The notes beneath the pieces were generated by a model. That model was not told where the DNA came from. It made no database searches and was given only the letters and a program-made list of their open reading frames with translations. A DNA stretch of 64,000 nt, taken from assembly GCA_005217565.1 (NCBI GenBank), contig SJCO01000008.1:248001-312000 (forward strand). The letters run 5' to 3'. Positions within the stretch are counted from its first letter, which is position 1, and each line of letters begins with the position of its first letter. The translations under genes and the position numbers were made by a program. The stretch is from Puteibacter caeruleilacunae. GTDB taxonomy: Bacteria; Bacteroidota; Bacteroidia; Bacteroidales; Prolixibacteraceae. Below, in pieces: positions 8,974 through 18,486 of the stretch.

Positions 8974-9457
8974 AGGATGTGACTTCTCCTTAAAGAATAA
9001 TATTGTGTAATTACGGTAAAATTAACGGTTATAAGTTGTGGTAACTTGCATTATATGAAGCTTCTAAAGCTTAAGGGGTAAATGGTCAAAGAAAAGCATC
9101 AGTAACACATATTTGACATGATTTTGACACATTTTTGATAATATGCATCAAATGTCATAGTTTGTATCGCTCTGTTATAGTGCTATTTGTTTGATTTTGT
9201 ATCGCTAAGTGTGTGAATTTGTTTTTCTCACAAATTTGCTCCTTTTGTGAACGTTATTCTACCAGTAAGAAGAATAAGTGAAATTATATTTGAGTTGACA
9301 AATTGACCAATCCAAGGGTGAAGCCTTTTCCTGAAAATTGATAGTAGTTTGGGTTAAGGTTTCATCTTTTGGAGGATTAAAAGGTTTCCGGATTAAGAAA
9401 TGCCTGGAGACTTATAACTAGAACCAGATTATTATTACCGCATAAATTGTAGACTGA
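8974..9457. other. Divergent intergenic region between GH2 and PhoD-like genes
   Basis: Nearly 500 bases without a credible gene. It is AT-rich with several TTTG words and must hold the promoter for the phosphatase gene, but I could not pick a convincing TAnnTTTG with proper spacing on the plus strand. No repeats or hairpins of note. Confidence 0.5.
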
Positions 9458-11971
9458 ATGAAACGAATCACTAAACAAATGCATTGGGCCATGCTCATCA
9501 TGACTTTATGGCTCATGGGGTGTCAGCAAAAGACTGGCTTCAGAGAAGACTTCAATAAAATTAATAACCGTACCTGGATTAGTAGTGACTTTTGGTCGGT
9601 CCCACTTGAGGATTGGAAGGTGAATAACGGGCGACTTGAATGTGTTGGGGCTCGTAACAATATGAAAGTGAATGTGATCACTAGCATGTTGACCGGTACT
9701 GGCGACCTTAATGTATCTTTCAATACTGGATTGCTGAAATCGGGAAGTAAAAATGGAACTGTTGGTGTTGCTATAGGTGTTCAGGATGAGACTGATAACG
9801 ATGTGAGATCTCTGTGTTATTTTGGAAATGGTATTGAGGTAGGAATCGATACGCAGGGATTACTTTTTATCGACGAGGTATCTACTGAGTTGCCTAAGAA
9901 GTTCTCGATGGATAATGTGTCATTCGACTTGTCAGTGAAACAATTGAATGGATTGTATAAGCTGACTGTTAAGGTTGATGATCATAATGGCAATACTGCA
10001 TCAGTAATGAAAGATGATATTGATGAGCTAAAAGGTTTGGTGCAGTTGGTAAATACTGCTGAAAATAACCGAAAGGCTGGTCATGGTCCTCAGTTTTGGT
10101 TCGATGATTTTGAAATGACAGGCTCTATGGTGGAAATGAAGCCTGAGCAGAGCTTCGGACCTATCTTATGGTCGATGCATACTTTGAGTCGTGGTAAACT
10201 TAAAATATCAGCTCAAATGCCTCCTATTGGTGTCGACGATAATCAGCAGGTTGAATTGGAAATACAAAAAGACGGAAAGTGGACCACCATTGCATCAGAG
10301 AAGATTGAAGGCATGTCGCGTACAGCACTGTTTTCTATTCCTGACTGGGATGATTCAATGGATACTCCTTATCGCCTGGTTTATAATGAGAAAAGAACCG
10401 ACGGAAGTACGATCCCTGATTATTATGAAGGGGTGATCAAGCGGGATCCTAAGGGGAAAGAGGTTGTTGTGGCAGGTATGACTTGTCAGTTCCATTATGG
10501 TTTCCCATACCGACCACTATCAGAGAATATTGGTAAAAAGAATCCTGACTTGCTTTTCTTCTCGGGAGATCAGATTTATGAGCCCAATGGTGGATATGGT
10601 ATTATTCGCTATCCTGAAGATATGGCTACGCTTAACTACTTAGGAAAATGGTACATGTTCGGATGGGCTTTTGGCGATCTAATGCGAAGTACTCCAACAG
10701 TCTGTATTCCTGATGATCATGATGTATTTCAGGGTAATTTGTGGGGAAATAGTGGAAATACTATTGAATCGAAAGAGTGGAATAAAACGCATGGTACATC
10801 GGGTGGATATGTTGAGCCTAAAGAGATGGTGAATGCCGTACATCGTACACAGAGTGGGCATTTGCCTGATGCTTACGATCCTACGCCTATTGATCAGGGA
10901 ATCAATGTATATTATACCGATATGGTGTATGGCGATGTGAGTTTCGCCATTATCAGTGATAGAATGTTTAAGTCTGGTCCTCAGGAGGTATGTTTTTGGG
11001 GCGGTCGTGAGGATCATCTAAAAGAGAATATTAAGAATCCTAAGATGCTTGATAAACCTGGCTTGGAGATGCTTGGTAAGCGTCAGGAGAAGTTTATTTC
11101 AGAATGGATGACCGATTGGCAGGGGGCTAAAATGAAGGTGTTGCTGAGTCAGACTTTATTTGCTAATGCAGCTACTCATCATGGTGGTAATAAGATGTTT
11201 TTAGCAGGTGATTTAGATTCAGGTGGTTGGCCTCAGACTCCTCGTGATAGGGCTGTGGATATGCTGCGAAAGTGTTTTGCTTACCAGATCTGTGGTGATC
11301 AGCACTTGCCTTCAATGGTACAATATGGTATTGATAACTTTAGAGATGGTAGCTGGGTGTTCTGTACGCCTGCTATTGCAGTAGGATACCAACGTCGTTT
11401 CCATCCTGATCGTTTAGGATGGCCGGTTAAAGATCGTCCTGCCCATGGTAATGCCAATACAGGGGCTTATCTTGATGGATTTGGAAACAAAAACTATATC
11501 TACGCAGTGGGTAATCCAGTGGATAATACACATGATTTAAATCGTTATAAGCGTGCTCAAAATTGTTCCTCAGGATTCGGAATCAGTCGCTTTAATACAA
11601 ACGATAGAACGATTACTTCAGAGGCTTATCGCTTCCTGGCTGATCTTTCAAAAGAGGATAAGAACAATCAATTCCCAGGCTGGCCAATGACGGTATCGCA
11701 GCTCGATAATTATGGGAAAGCAAGTAAGTATTATCTGCCTAATTTGAAAATAGAAGGAGCTACTGATGCTGTGGTGGAGATTCGCCACAATAAATCACAG
11801 GAATTGATATCAGTTCTAAGAATTAAAGGTGATAAGTATCGTGCTAAGGTATTTGAAAAGGGCGATTATGATATCGTTGTTATAGATCCTGAATCAGGAA
11901 AAGAAAAGACACTTACCAAGGTTGCATCGCAAATGGGAACCAATGGTGAGAATATCGTTATAAAGTTATAG
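9458..11971 (+). CDS. PhoD-like metallophosphatase lipoprotein with N-terminal lectin-like domain
   Basis: This 837-residue lipoprotein has a signal peptide ending in the lipobox LMGC (Cys 22). Residues about 30-225 look like a concanavalin/LamG-type beta-sandwich (WFDDFEMTG at its end). After a short Fn3-like stretch, the metallophosphatase core starts near residue 340. It shows LLFFSGDQIYE (Asp near 371), CIPDDHDVFQGN (Asp/His near 419-422) and ICGDQHLP (about 613), as in PhoD-like alkaline phosphatases. Those enzymes are Fe/Ca-dependent phosphodiesterases or monoesterases acting outside the cytoplasm. Placement next to a sulfatase and GH2 enzyme suggests it trims substituted glycans or releases phosphate from them; that role is inference. 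Confidence 0.85.
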   Translation: MKRITKQMHWAMLIMTLWLMGCQQKTGFREDFNKINNRTWISSDFWSVPLEDWKVNNGRLECVGARNNMKVNVITSMLTGTGDLNVSFNTGLLKSGSKNGTVGVAIGVQDETDNDVRSLCYFGNGIEVGIDTQGLLFIDEVSTELPKKFSMDNVSFDLSVKQLNGLYKLTVKVDDHNGNTASVMKDDIDELKGLVQLVNTAENNRKAGHGPQFWFDDFEMTGSMVEMKPEQSFGPILWSMHTLSRGKLKISAQMPPIGVDDNQQVELEIQKDGKWTTIASEKIEGMSRTALFSIPDWDDSMDTPYRLVYNEKRTDGSTIPDYYEGVIKRDPKGKEVVVAGMTCQFHYGFPYRPLSENIGKKNPDLLFFSGDQIYEPNGGYGIIRYPEDMATLNYLGKWYMFGWAFGDLMRSTPTVCIPDDHDVFQGNLWGNSGNTIESKEWNKTHGTSGGYVEPKEMVNAVHRTQSGHLPDAYDPTPIDQGINVYYTDMVYGDVSFAIISDRMFKSGPQEVCFWGGREDHLKENIKNPKMLDKPGLEMLGKRQEKFISEWMTDWQGAKMKVLLSQTLFANAATHHGGNKMFLAGDLDSGGWPQTPRDRAVDMLRKCFAYQICGDQHLPSMVQYGIDNFRDGSWVFCTPAIAVGYQRRFHPDRLGWPVKDRPAHGNANTGAYLDGFGNKNYIYAVGNPVDNTHDLNRYKRAQNCSSGFGISRFNTNDRTITSEAYRFLADLSKEDKNNQFPGWPMTVSQLDNYGKASKYYLPNLKIEGATDAVVEIRHNKSQELISVLRIKGDKYRAKVFEKGDYDIVVIDPESGKEKTLTKVASQMGTNGENIVIKL

Positions 11972-12030
11972 TTGAAGTCTGGTTATAATTGCCAGACTGC
12001 ATACGCTATATGTTAGATTTGTGGTTTATA

Positions 12031-12062
12031 GAGCTCTGGGGTGGTTCCCAGGGCTCTTTTGC
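12031..12062 (+). terminator. Rho-independent terminator after the PhoD-like gene
   Basis: GAGCTCTGGG (12031-12040) pairs with CCCAGGGCTC (12048-12055 region), followed by TTTT. A smaller hairpin, AGTCTGG/CCAGACT, sits right after the stop codon. Confidence 0.7.
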
Positions 12063-12215
12063 TTAGTGTAAGGGAGATTTTGATCTATTTTCTACCCATA
12101 TGCGTACGATTACCTTACTTTATTTGTGATTGAGGAAAATATCTTTGACCTTTATAAAAAGATCCTTTGCATTACCAGAAATAACTCAAAGGAGAAATCC
12201 ACAAACACACTATTT

Positions 12216-13781
12216 ATGAATTTTAAAATTTCTACAGGTTCTATCCTTTCAGCATCCGCTTTGGCGCTATTAGGTGGATGTCAGATGAAACCTAAGGAGG
12301 CTGTAAAGCCAAACATTCTTTTTATCATGTCGGACGACCATACTTCTCAGGCTTGGGGTATTTATGGCGGTCCGCTAAAAGATTACGTGAAGAATGATAA
12401 CATCAAGCGATTAGCTAACGAGGGGTGTGTGCTTAACAATGCGTTTTGTACAAATTCTATCTGTGTTCCTAGTCGCGCTACCATTCTTACTGGTCAGTAT
12501 AGCCACCGTAATGGGGTTTATACGCTTACCGACGTCATGCAGCCTCATCATGAGAATATTGCCAAGACTTTAGGTGCGGCAGGTTACCAGACTGCTATCA
12601 TCGGAAAATGGCACTTGAAGAAACAGCCTACGGGCTTTGATTATTTTAAAGTATTACCCGGACAGGGACGCTACTGGGATCCTTTGTTGAAGACGAAAGA
12701 GGATTGGGTAGATGGTTATAAGGGTGGAACAGTCCATAAGGGATTCTCTACCGATATTATTGCTGATGAAACAATCAATTGGTTGAAGAATCGCGATCAG
12801 AGTAAACCGTTCATGATGATGTGTCACTTTAAAGCTACACATGAGCCTTTTGATTATCCGGAAAGATATAACGATTACCTGAAGGACGAGGTGATTCCAG
12901 AGCCTGATAATATGATGGATTTTGGTCCTGAAACTACCGGACGTAGCTTTGTTGGACAGAAATTGGAGAATCTGGGATGGCGCTGGAAACAGGCTTCCGA
13001 TGCTCCTGATAAATGGTGGTGTAAGTATCCGGGACTTCCTTTCTATACCGAAGGAATGGATAGTGTTCAGGCTCGTAAGGCAATTTATCAGAAGTTGGTG
13101 AAAGACTTTATGCGTTGTGGTGCCGCTATCGATGATAATATTGGTAAACTGCTTGATTATCTTGAGGAATCAGGACAGGCCGAGAATACAATTGTGGTGT
13201 ATACTGCCGATCAGGGGTATTTCCTTGGAGAGCATGGTTTCTTTGATAAGCGCTTAATCTTTGAGGAGTCATTGAGAATGCCTTTTGTTATTCGTTATCC
13301 TAAAGAGATTAAAGGTGGATCAAGAATTGATGATATTATCCTGAATATCGACTTCCCAGCGTTATTTGCTGATTATGCAGGTGTGCAAAAGCCAGAGTAT
13401 ATGCAAGGGGTGAGTTTCCGTGAGAACTTAAAAGGGAAGACTCCAGCCGATTGGCGTAAGTCGATGTACTATCGTTACTTCGCTCATGCTCCTGTGCGAC
13501 CTGGACACTTTGGTATTCGTAACGAGCGTTATAAGCTTGCTTTCTTCTATGGGCATCACCTTAATCTGAATGGAACCGATAAGGAGGTTACTACTCCTGC
13601 ATGGGAGTTCTACGATCTACAGAAAGATCCGGATGAGAACCATAATGCTTATAATGATGCAGAGTATGCTTCGATCATTAAAGAGATGAAGGCTGAATTA
13701 TTGAAGCAAAAAGCAGCCGTTGGTGATACCGATGCTGATCATCCTGAAATGAAGGAGATAATTGAGAAGTATTGGAATTAG
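12216..13781 (+). CDS. Sulfatase (S1 family) lipoprotein, formylglycine-type
   Basis: From the ATG at 12216 the protein has 521 residues and a clean lipoprotein signal with lipobox LLGGC (Cys 22). A GTG 90 bases upstream adds an unlikely polar leader, so I chose the internal ATG. The sulfatase core begins with NILFIMSDDHTSQ (metal Asp pair). CVPSR at residues 83-87 carries the Cys converted to formylglycine, followed by TGQYSHRNGV. GKWHLK, TADQGYFLGEHGF and the C-terminal FYDLQKDPDENHN complete the fold. Overall layout resembles S1 sulfatases acting on N-acetylglucosamine-6-sulfate or related glycosaminoglycan sugars, but the subfamily needs comparison. It needs an anaerobic or copper-type maturase encoded elsewhere. 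It stands downstream of the PhoD-like gene, separated by a terminator. Confidence 0.9.
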   Translation: MNFKISTGSILSASALALLGGCQMKPKEAVKPNILFIMSDDHTSQAWGIYGGPLKDYVKNDNIKRLANEGCVLNNAFCTNSICVPSRATILTGQYSHRNGVYTLTDVMQPHHENIAKTLGAAGYQTAIIGKWHLKKQPTGFDYFKVLPGQGRYWDPLLKTKEDWVDGYKGGTVHKGFSTDIIADETINWLKNRDQSKPFMMMCHFKATHEPFDYPERYNDYLKDEVIPEPDNMMDFGPETTGRSFVGQKLENLGWRWKQASDAPDKWWCKYPGLPFYTEGMDSVQARKAIYQKLVKDFMRCGAAIDDNIGKLLDYLEESGQAENTIVVYTADQGYFLGEHGFFDKRLIFEESLRMPFVIRYPKEIKGGSRIDDIILNIDFPALFADYAGVQKPEYMQGVSFRENLKGKTPADWRKSMYYRYFAHAPVRPGHFGIRNERYKLAFFYGHHLNLNGTDKEVTTPAWEFYDLQKDPDENHNAYNDAEYASIIKEMKAELLKQKAAVGDTDADHPEMKEIIEKYWN

Positions 13782-13860
13782 AAAGACTTTCCTTGTAGAC
13801 GGTATTATACCGACTGCAAGTGTTTAGAATATTACATTTCGTAAGTTTAGTTTAGACCTG

Positions 13861-13900
13861 GCGCCTTATGAGTGGAGATCACTCTAAGGCGCTTTTTTTA
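13861..13900 (+). terminator. Strong rho-independent terminator after the sulfatase gene
   Basis: GCGCCTTA pairs with TAAGGCGC, extended inward by GAGTG/CACTC, and is followed by TTTTTTT. A second hairpin without a T tract (CGGTA/TACCG) lies nearer the stop at about 13800. Confidence 0.85.
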
Positions 13901-14132
13901 TGAAGTGATCTCATTTGTTTGATTCTTGTATTTTTTATACCTTGTGACCATAAAATATTTATAGAAACACAAGAAAACAACTCTATGAACCCTGAGAAAC
14001 AACAAAAGAACTGCAGTCCCTTGCAGCATCCCGTCAAGTATTTTTTTTGCTACAATAACTTCTGTACCTAGAATAAGTTACTATAACCTGATATTTTCAT
14101 TTGATTTTAGGAGGCTTCGTATGAAGTGATCT
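13899..14132. repeat. Pair of 13-bp direct repeats in the intergenic region
   Basis: TATGAAGTGATCT occurs at 13899-13911 and 14120-14132. The roughly 208 bases between them show no gene. The remainder of 13782-14180 holds two hairpins and nothing else clear. Confidence 0.4.
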
Positions 14133-14180
14133 AAAGGACAACATCCTATAATAAATCGCATACTCAATAACTTAATAAAA

Positions 14181-14999
14181 ATGAAGAACAAACTACTGCT
14201 ACTGTTCTTCGCAGTGCTTTTTGGTGGCTGTGAAGAAACGGAATCGGAGATTCCTAAGAGTAATAAATCGAAGCTGATAATCAATTGGGAAGAAAGTAAA
14301 AGTTCCAGTTGGTATACACGACAAACTGCAAAAATTTATTTGTATAATAGTGAAGAAGAGTATAATAAGCCAATGGGAAAGGCTTCGTATTGTATAAAGG
14401 TCAGCGACATTGATACGGAGTCACAACACGGTAAGGCAAGCTCTGAATTAATGATTCCAATTGAAAACATAGAACCTGCCAGATACTGGGTGAGAATATT
14501 TAATGTGTGTAGGAATGAGTACCTTATTGAGCACAATCAAAATACCTCTTTTTTATTGGAAAAACGTCTAATCGAAGGAGCAACCACTACTGTGTCATTG
14601 AAGACCGAGTGTGAAAGATTTAGTCCCTATCTGCTTAATAAAATTGAAATATTCGATCTTCCTTCGTCTATTAAATCTGTTGAGGGTAAAGTAAGTGTTA
14701 AGTTATGGAAAAGTTGGGATATATATGTGAGTGACGATGAGTTGTTGGATGAACAGGAGATAGCTCTGGAGGATGGTCGATTAACCTATAATCTCAATGG
14801 AATTACTATCGATAGTTATACAAGGTGGGGAAACGATTTTGTTATTGGAGTAAGTGAAAAGGGATCGTCTAATGTGAAGTATTATGAGGTTAACAATCTG
14901 AATTTGTTAAGAACCAATGCTTATTTGGGTGAGGAGTATATTAAAATGAATAATAACAATATTGAATTAAAGCTTTATGTTTCCTGGAATACTAAATAA
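14181..14999 (+). CDS. Putative lipoprotein of unknown function, first gene of an exported-protein operon
   Basis: This 272-residue protein begins with a lipoprotein signal (MKNKLLLLFFAVLFGGCEE, Cys 17) followed by an acidic/serine linker. The rest is predicted mostly beta strand, with alternating charged and hydrophobic residues and no motif I recognise. Its 3' end overlaps the next gene by 23 bases, a sign of translational coupling. The order lipoprotein, outer-membrane barrel, WD40 protein, CarboxypepD protein suggests an envelope complex of unknown purpose. Confidence 0.75.
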   Translation: MKNKLLLLFFAVLFGGCEETESEIPKSNKSKLIINWEESKSSSWYTRQTAKIYLYNSEEEYNKPMGKASYCIKVSDIDTESQHGKASSELMIPIENIEPARYWVRIFNVCRNEYLIEHNQNTSFLLEKRLIEGATTTVSLKTECERFSPYLLNKIEIFDLPSSIKSVEGKVSVKLWKSWDIYVSDDELLDEQEIALEDGRLTYNLNGITIDSYTRWGNDFVIGVSEKGSSNVKYYEVNNLNLLRTNAYLGEEYIKMNNNNIELKLYVSWNTK

Positions 15000-15705
15000 A
15001 AGAATCGCTTTACTTTTTCTTGTCTTTATTCCTGTGATGGCACAGGCTCAGTTTTCACATCGTTTCGAAGTATCATATGAGTTAGGAGTTAACTCTTTTT
15101 CTGATAAGGCAAAAATACGCTATGAGTATCTTAATTTCACCGAGGATAATGACCGTAAAGGAGATGAGATGTCTTTTTCTATAGGTTATATATTGAAGAA
15201 TCGACCTATCAAGCTGGTGGCTTCATTTGACCGAGCTGAATTAAATGACATTACAACAACTACCAGTATTAATGTAAAAGATGATGGTCAGGAGCTGGAA
15301 TTAAGTAGTTATAAATTTCGAGGGCAGTATATTTTTTGTAATCGGTCAATGATAAAACCTTTTGTTTATCTGGGGATTAGTATGAATAAGTTTAACTTGT
15401 CCAGAACAAATCTTAATATTTATTACAGAGAAGAGCAAGAACAGGAAAGCAACAACGACTTAATACCCATAAGCTCGGTGTATATGGGGCTAAGCGAAGT
15501 GAGTGCTGATTTTACATCTATTGGCTTAAATGGAGGGATTGGTGCACAGGTAAAGATTACCGACAATATTGGACTTGTTTCAAGACTTAATGTTGATTTT
15601 ATATCTCAAAATAAGACTGATTGGTTAGGGAAAACACTACTAGGGCATTCTTTTAAATTTGGAGTTCTTTATAGATTATCAAAAAGAAAAAATAATATCT
15701 CTTAA
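14977..15705 (+). CDS. Outer-membrane beta-barrel protein (OmpW/PorT-like size)
   Basis: This 242-residue protein has a signal peptide (cleavage after MAQAQ, about residue 25). Amphipathic strands follow: FSHRFEVSYELGVNSF, MSFSIGYILKNRPIKLVASF, MIKPFVYLGISMNKF, SIGLNGGIGAQVKITDNIGL and HSFKFGVLYRLSKRK at the C-terminus. This pattern of alternating hydrophobic residues is typical of a small 8-stranded barrel. The start codon lies inside the preceding gene (23-base overlap) and the next gene begins 2 bases after the stop, so the set is tightly coupled. Function unknown. Confidence 0.8.
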   Translation: MFPGILNKRIALLFLVFIPVMAQAQFSHRFEVSYELGVNSFSDKAKIRYEYLNFTEDNDRKGDEMSFSIGYILKNRPIKLVASFDRAELNDITTTTSINVKDDGQELELSSYKFRGQYIFCNRSMIKPFVYLGISMNKFNLSRTNLNIYYREEQEQESNNDLIPISSVYMGLSEVSADFTSIGLNGGIGAQVKITDNIGLVSRLNVDFISQNKTDWLGKTLLGHSFKFGVLYRLSKRKNNIS

Positions 15706-15707
15706 CT

Positions 15708-17006
15708 ATGAAATGTTTACTATATATCATTTTATTGACCGTATTTACAGGACACTGCTTTGGTCAGGCCCTTACTTCTTTTCAGGGAATAGAAAAGGAT
15801 TGGAGTGTGAAGCAGGTTCAATTTTCAGGAGAGAAAGAATTGTTAAGTTTGTTTGAGGATGGGCGATTGGCAATGGTGAATACAGATTCATTATCGACAT
15901 CTTTTCCTTATGGAAATCTGAAATATACCTGTTTTGACTATTGTGAGAATCAGGGATTAACTGTTTGTGGTGATAAGACTGGTGTTGTTAGATTATTCAA
16001 AAACAATGAAAAGATCTGGGAGTCGAAGAGTTTGTCCAGTTGTATCTGTGCTATTTCCTTTAGTTGCGGAGGTGAGTATTGTGTGAGTTCAACAAAAAAA
16101 GATATTACCGTTTGGTCAATGAAATCGCAACAACTATTAATGACAATTCCCGTTAATGACTGTCTTGTTACAGCACTTAAGTTTAGTTTGGACAACAAGC
16201 GATTGGTTTATGTAACAAGCACAGGAAATGTAGTGGTGTGGAATATTGAAAATAACGAGCAAGAGAATGTATATGATGTGAATCGAGGATGGTTACGTTG
16301 TGTTGAGATGTGTCCTGATGGATTGCATTTTGCAGTTAGTGGCGATAATGGGGAAATTGTTATTTTCTCACTGGTCGACAATAACCATTATCAATTACCT
16401 TGGAGACATAAAAACTGGGTGACCGATATTCGTTTTATCAATGAAAATTATCTTTTAGCAATTGATCATAACCACCAGATTGTAATGCATAACATCAATG
16501 CTCCTAAAGATAAGAAAGTTATAAGGCATTTTAATGGTTATCCACGATATCAACGGTATTTTAATGCCTACTCGGGCGATAAGTATCTAAGTAGCTTAGA
16601 CATTATTGGCAAATTTGGAAAAGTGGCTGTTTCTTCATTCGGAAAAGGAGTTATGATAACCGATTTCTTTCATCAATTTATTGCTTATCCGCATGACGTT
16701 AGAATACTAAAAGTCGGACGGTTTAGTATAGGAGAGGTTGAGTCTGGCTGGGAACATCCTGTGAATAAAAAGGAGTGTACTGTTAAGTGTGAGATTTCCA
16801 GAAGTGCTGATGTTCGTAGCATTTGGTTGTATAACTCAAGAACAGATAATAAGGTTGAACTTCAAATTGATGCGGAGGGTATTTTTTACTGTGAGCTTTT
16901 GCTGGAGAATGGAGCAAATCATTATCGCTTGATCATAAATGATTGGGATGAGAATCTGGAAGGTCAGGATTATGAGTTTACACTAATTAAAAAAGATAAA
17001 ATCTAA
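15708..17006 (+). CDS. Exported WD40-repeat protein with C-terminal Ig-like domain
   Basis: This 432-residue protein has a signal peptide (residues 1-19, ending CFGQA). Five or six WD40-like blades span about 25-300; examples are CAISFSCGGEYCVSSTKKDITVWSM, ALKFSLDNKRLVYVTSTGNVVVWNI and CVEMCPDGLHFAVSGDNGEIVIF. After about residue 335 there is a beta-rich domain (VKCEISRSADVRSIWLYNS, then LLENGANHYRLIINDWDEN). It resembles the Ig-like domain that follows WD40 repeats in Bacteroidota WD40-caspase proteins, but no caspase domain is present here. It follows the barrel gene by 2 bases. Probably a periplasmic scaffold. Confidence 0.8.
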   Translation: MKCLLYIILLTVFTGHCFGQALTSFQGIEKDWSVKQVQFSGEKELLSLFEDGRLAMVNTDSLSTSFPYGNLKYTCFDYCENQGLTVCGDKTGVVRLFKNNEKIWESKSLSSCICAISFSCGGEYCVSSTKKDITVWSMKSQQLLMTIPVNDCLVTALKFSLDNKRLVYVTSTGNVVVWNIENNEQENVYDVNRGWLRCVEMCPDGLHFAVSGDNGEIVIFSLVDNNHYQLPWRHKNWVTDIRFINENYLLAIDHNHQIVMHNINAPKDKKVIRHFNGYPRYQRYFNAYSGDKYLSSLDIIGKFGKVAVSSFGKGVMITDFFHQFIAYPHDVRILKVGRFSIGEVESGWEHPVNKKECTVKCEISRSADVRSIWLYNSRTDNKVELQIDAEGIFYCELLLENGANHYRLIINDWDENLEGQDYEFTLIKKDKI

Positions 17007-17098
17007 TTATCCCTTTACCGGGTATTATTGTGATTATGTGGCAATGAAAGAATTAGCTAAGTTTTGAATAATGACAACCAATTAAATAATAATAACCT

Positions 17099-18403
17099 AT
17101 GCGAATATTTAGCCCTATTAAAAAAGCCAATAAGTTAATGTTTATCTCTTTTTTCTGTTTGATATGTTTTGCTTCATTTGGACAGCAAGAGTTTACTATT
17201 TCTGGAGAAGTTATAGATAATAAAAGTAAGGAGCCACTCCCATATGCTTATGTGATATTTGTAGGAAAATCACTGGGAACTACCACTGATTTAAGTGGTC
17301 AGTTTCAATTATATCTTTCCGAAGCATCAGAAGCTGATCGTGTGAAGATATTATATGTGGGCTATGAGCCGTTGATTATGACAGTAGCAGAGGCATGTGG
17401 TGAGGAAACCTTTAAACTTCAACCGAAGGTAGAGAAAATCAAGGAGGTGAGAGTGAATGGTAAGCGGTTTAAGTTGCGACCATTTATGCGTGAAGTAATT
17501 GAGCGATATAATGAAGAAAGAAGGACCACTCCTCATATAGCCTATGGTCACTATCGCGAAAAAGCGAAGTTAAATGGCAAGTATGTGATGTTTATGGAAG
17601 GTCTTGGTTATTCTGTCTTTCTTGGGGAGAATCCTAATTGTACTTACCTATCGAATTATAAATTTTATAATGAGGATATGAGGTGTTGTAATACCGATCC
17701 TCAATGGAAGAAGTGTTATTCTGAAAGGAACGTAACCTATGAGGGTGAAGAGATTCCTCCGAATAATTCATTTGGAACACTGCGCAGTTTTAGGTGTTTA
17801 GAGCATGATGATGTTTTATCTCCAAAGCTATCGTTTAGATATAGTTTTGATAAGGATTCAACATATTATCTGAATGGAGAGCCTGTTTTTGTAGTCAAAT
17901 ATGGCTTTATGGGAGATAAAGGAACAATTCATGTATTTGCTGAAAATATGCATTTGCTATCTATCGAAAAGGAGAAGAAATCGAAGCATAAAAAAGGAAA
18001 AGTAGCTAGATGGAAAGAGAAATTTTATTTCAACTACTACGGTGATACTCCATTTTTGGCTAAAGCTGAAAATATTCATTTCAGCGAGAATTACGAATAC
18101 ACAAATGAGCTGGATATCTTGATTCAGAAACTTGATGAATTTAATGTCTCCTGGCGAGAGTATTGGGATATGAATACTTACTGTCGCAACCCATTTATTA
18201 ACTATACACCAGAGAAATGGAAGAACTATCATATTCAACCTGATGCTGATTATGCGCAAATAAAGGCCGATTTGTCGCAGAGTGGAATCGCTGTTGAAGA
18301 GCAATATAATAACGCTGCACGCAAGTGGTACTATCCTGACAGTCCTACTAATAAACCATATGTTGCAATTGATAAAATCATTGAGCTAAAGAAACTGTTT
18401 TAA
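17099..18403 (+). CDS. CarboxypepD-regulatory-like domain exported protein
   Basis: This 434-residue protein has a signal peptide ending FGQQ near residue 30. A carboxypeptidase D regulatory-like beta-sandwich follows (about 31-110: FTISGEVIDNKSKEPLPYAYVIF, TTDLSGQFQLYL, ILYVGYEPL). In SusC proteins this precedes a TonB plug. Here it leads instead to a region of about 300 residues with mixed alpha/beta character (LRPFMREVIERYNEERRTTPHIAYGHYREKAKLNGKYVMFMEG), common in Bacteroidota proteins annotated only by this N-terminal domain. It closes the four-gene exported operon, 92 bases after the WD40 gene, with a terminator just after the stop. Confidence 0.8.
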   Translation: MRIFSPIKKANKLMFISFFCLICFASFGQQEFTISGEVIDNKSKEPLPYAYVIFVGKSLGTTTDLSGQFQLYLSEASEADRVKILYVGYEPLIMTVAEACGEETFKLQPKVEKIKEVRVNGKRFKLRPFMREVIERYNEERRTTPHIAYGHYREKAKLNGKYVMFMEGLGYSVFLGENPNCTYLSNYKFYNEDMRCCNTDPQWKKCYSERNVTYEGEEIPPNNSFGTLRSFRCLEHDDVLSPKLSFRYSFDKDSTYYLNGEPVFVVKYGFMGDKGTIHVFAENMHLLSIEKEKKSKHKKGKVARWKEKFYFNYYGDTPFLAKAENIHFSENYEYTNELDILIQKLDEFNVSWREYWDMNTYCRNPFINYTPEKWKNYHIQPDADYAQIKADLSQSGIAVEEQYNNAARKWYYPDSPTNKPYVAIDKIIELKKLF

Positions 18404-18406
18404 AAC

Positions 18407-18447
18407 AATTCGACTTGCTTATATGTGAATAGGCAAGTCGAATTTTA
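18407..18447 (+). terminator. Rho-independent terminator, bidirectional
   Basis: AATTCGACTTGC (18407-18418) pairs with GCAAGTCGAATT (18433-18444), followed by TT. It separates the exported operon from the convergent sulfatase gene. Confidence 0.8.
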
Positions 18448-18486
18448 CTTTGGAAATAGGAGGAGTGTATTAATGCGCTAAACAGT

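Noticed and set aside
12126-12215. GTG start of the first sulfatase
   Set aside because: Adds 30 polar residues in front of a clean lipoprotein signal peptide starting at 12216.
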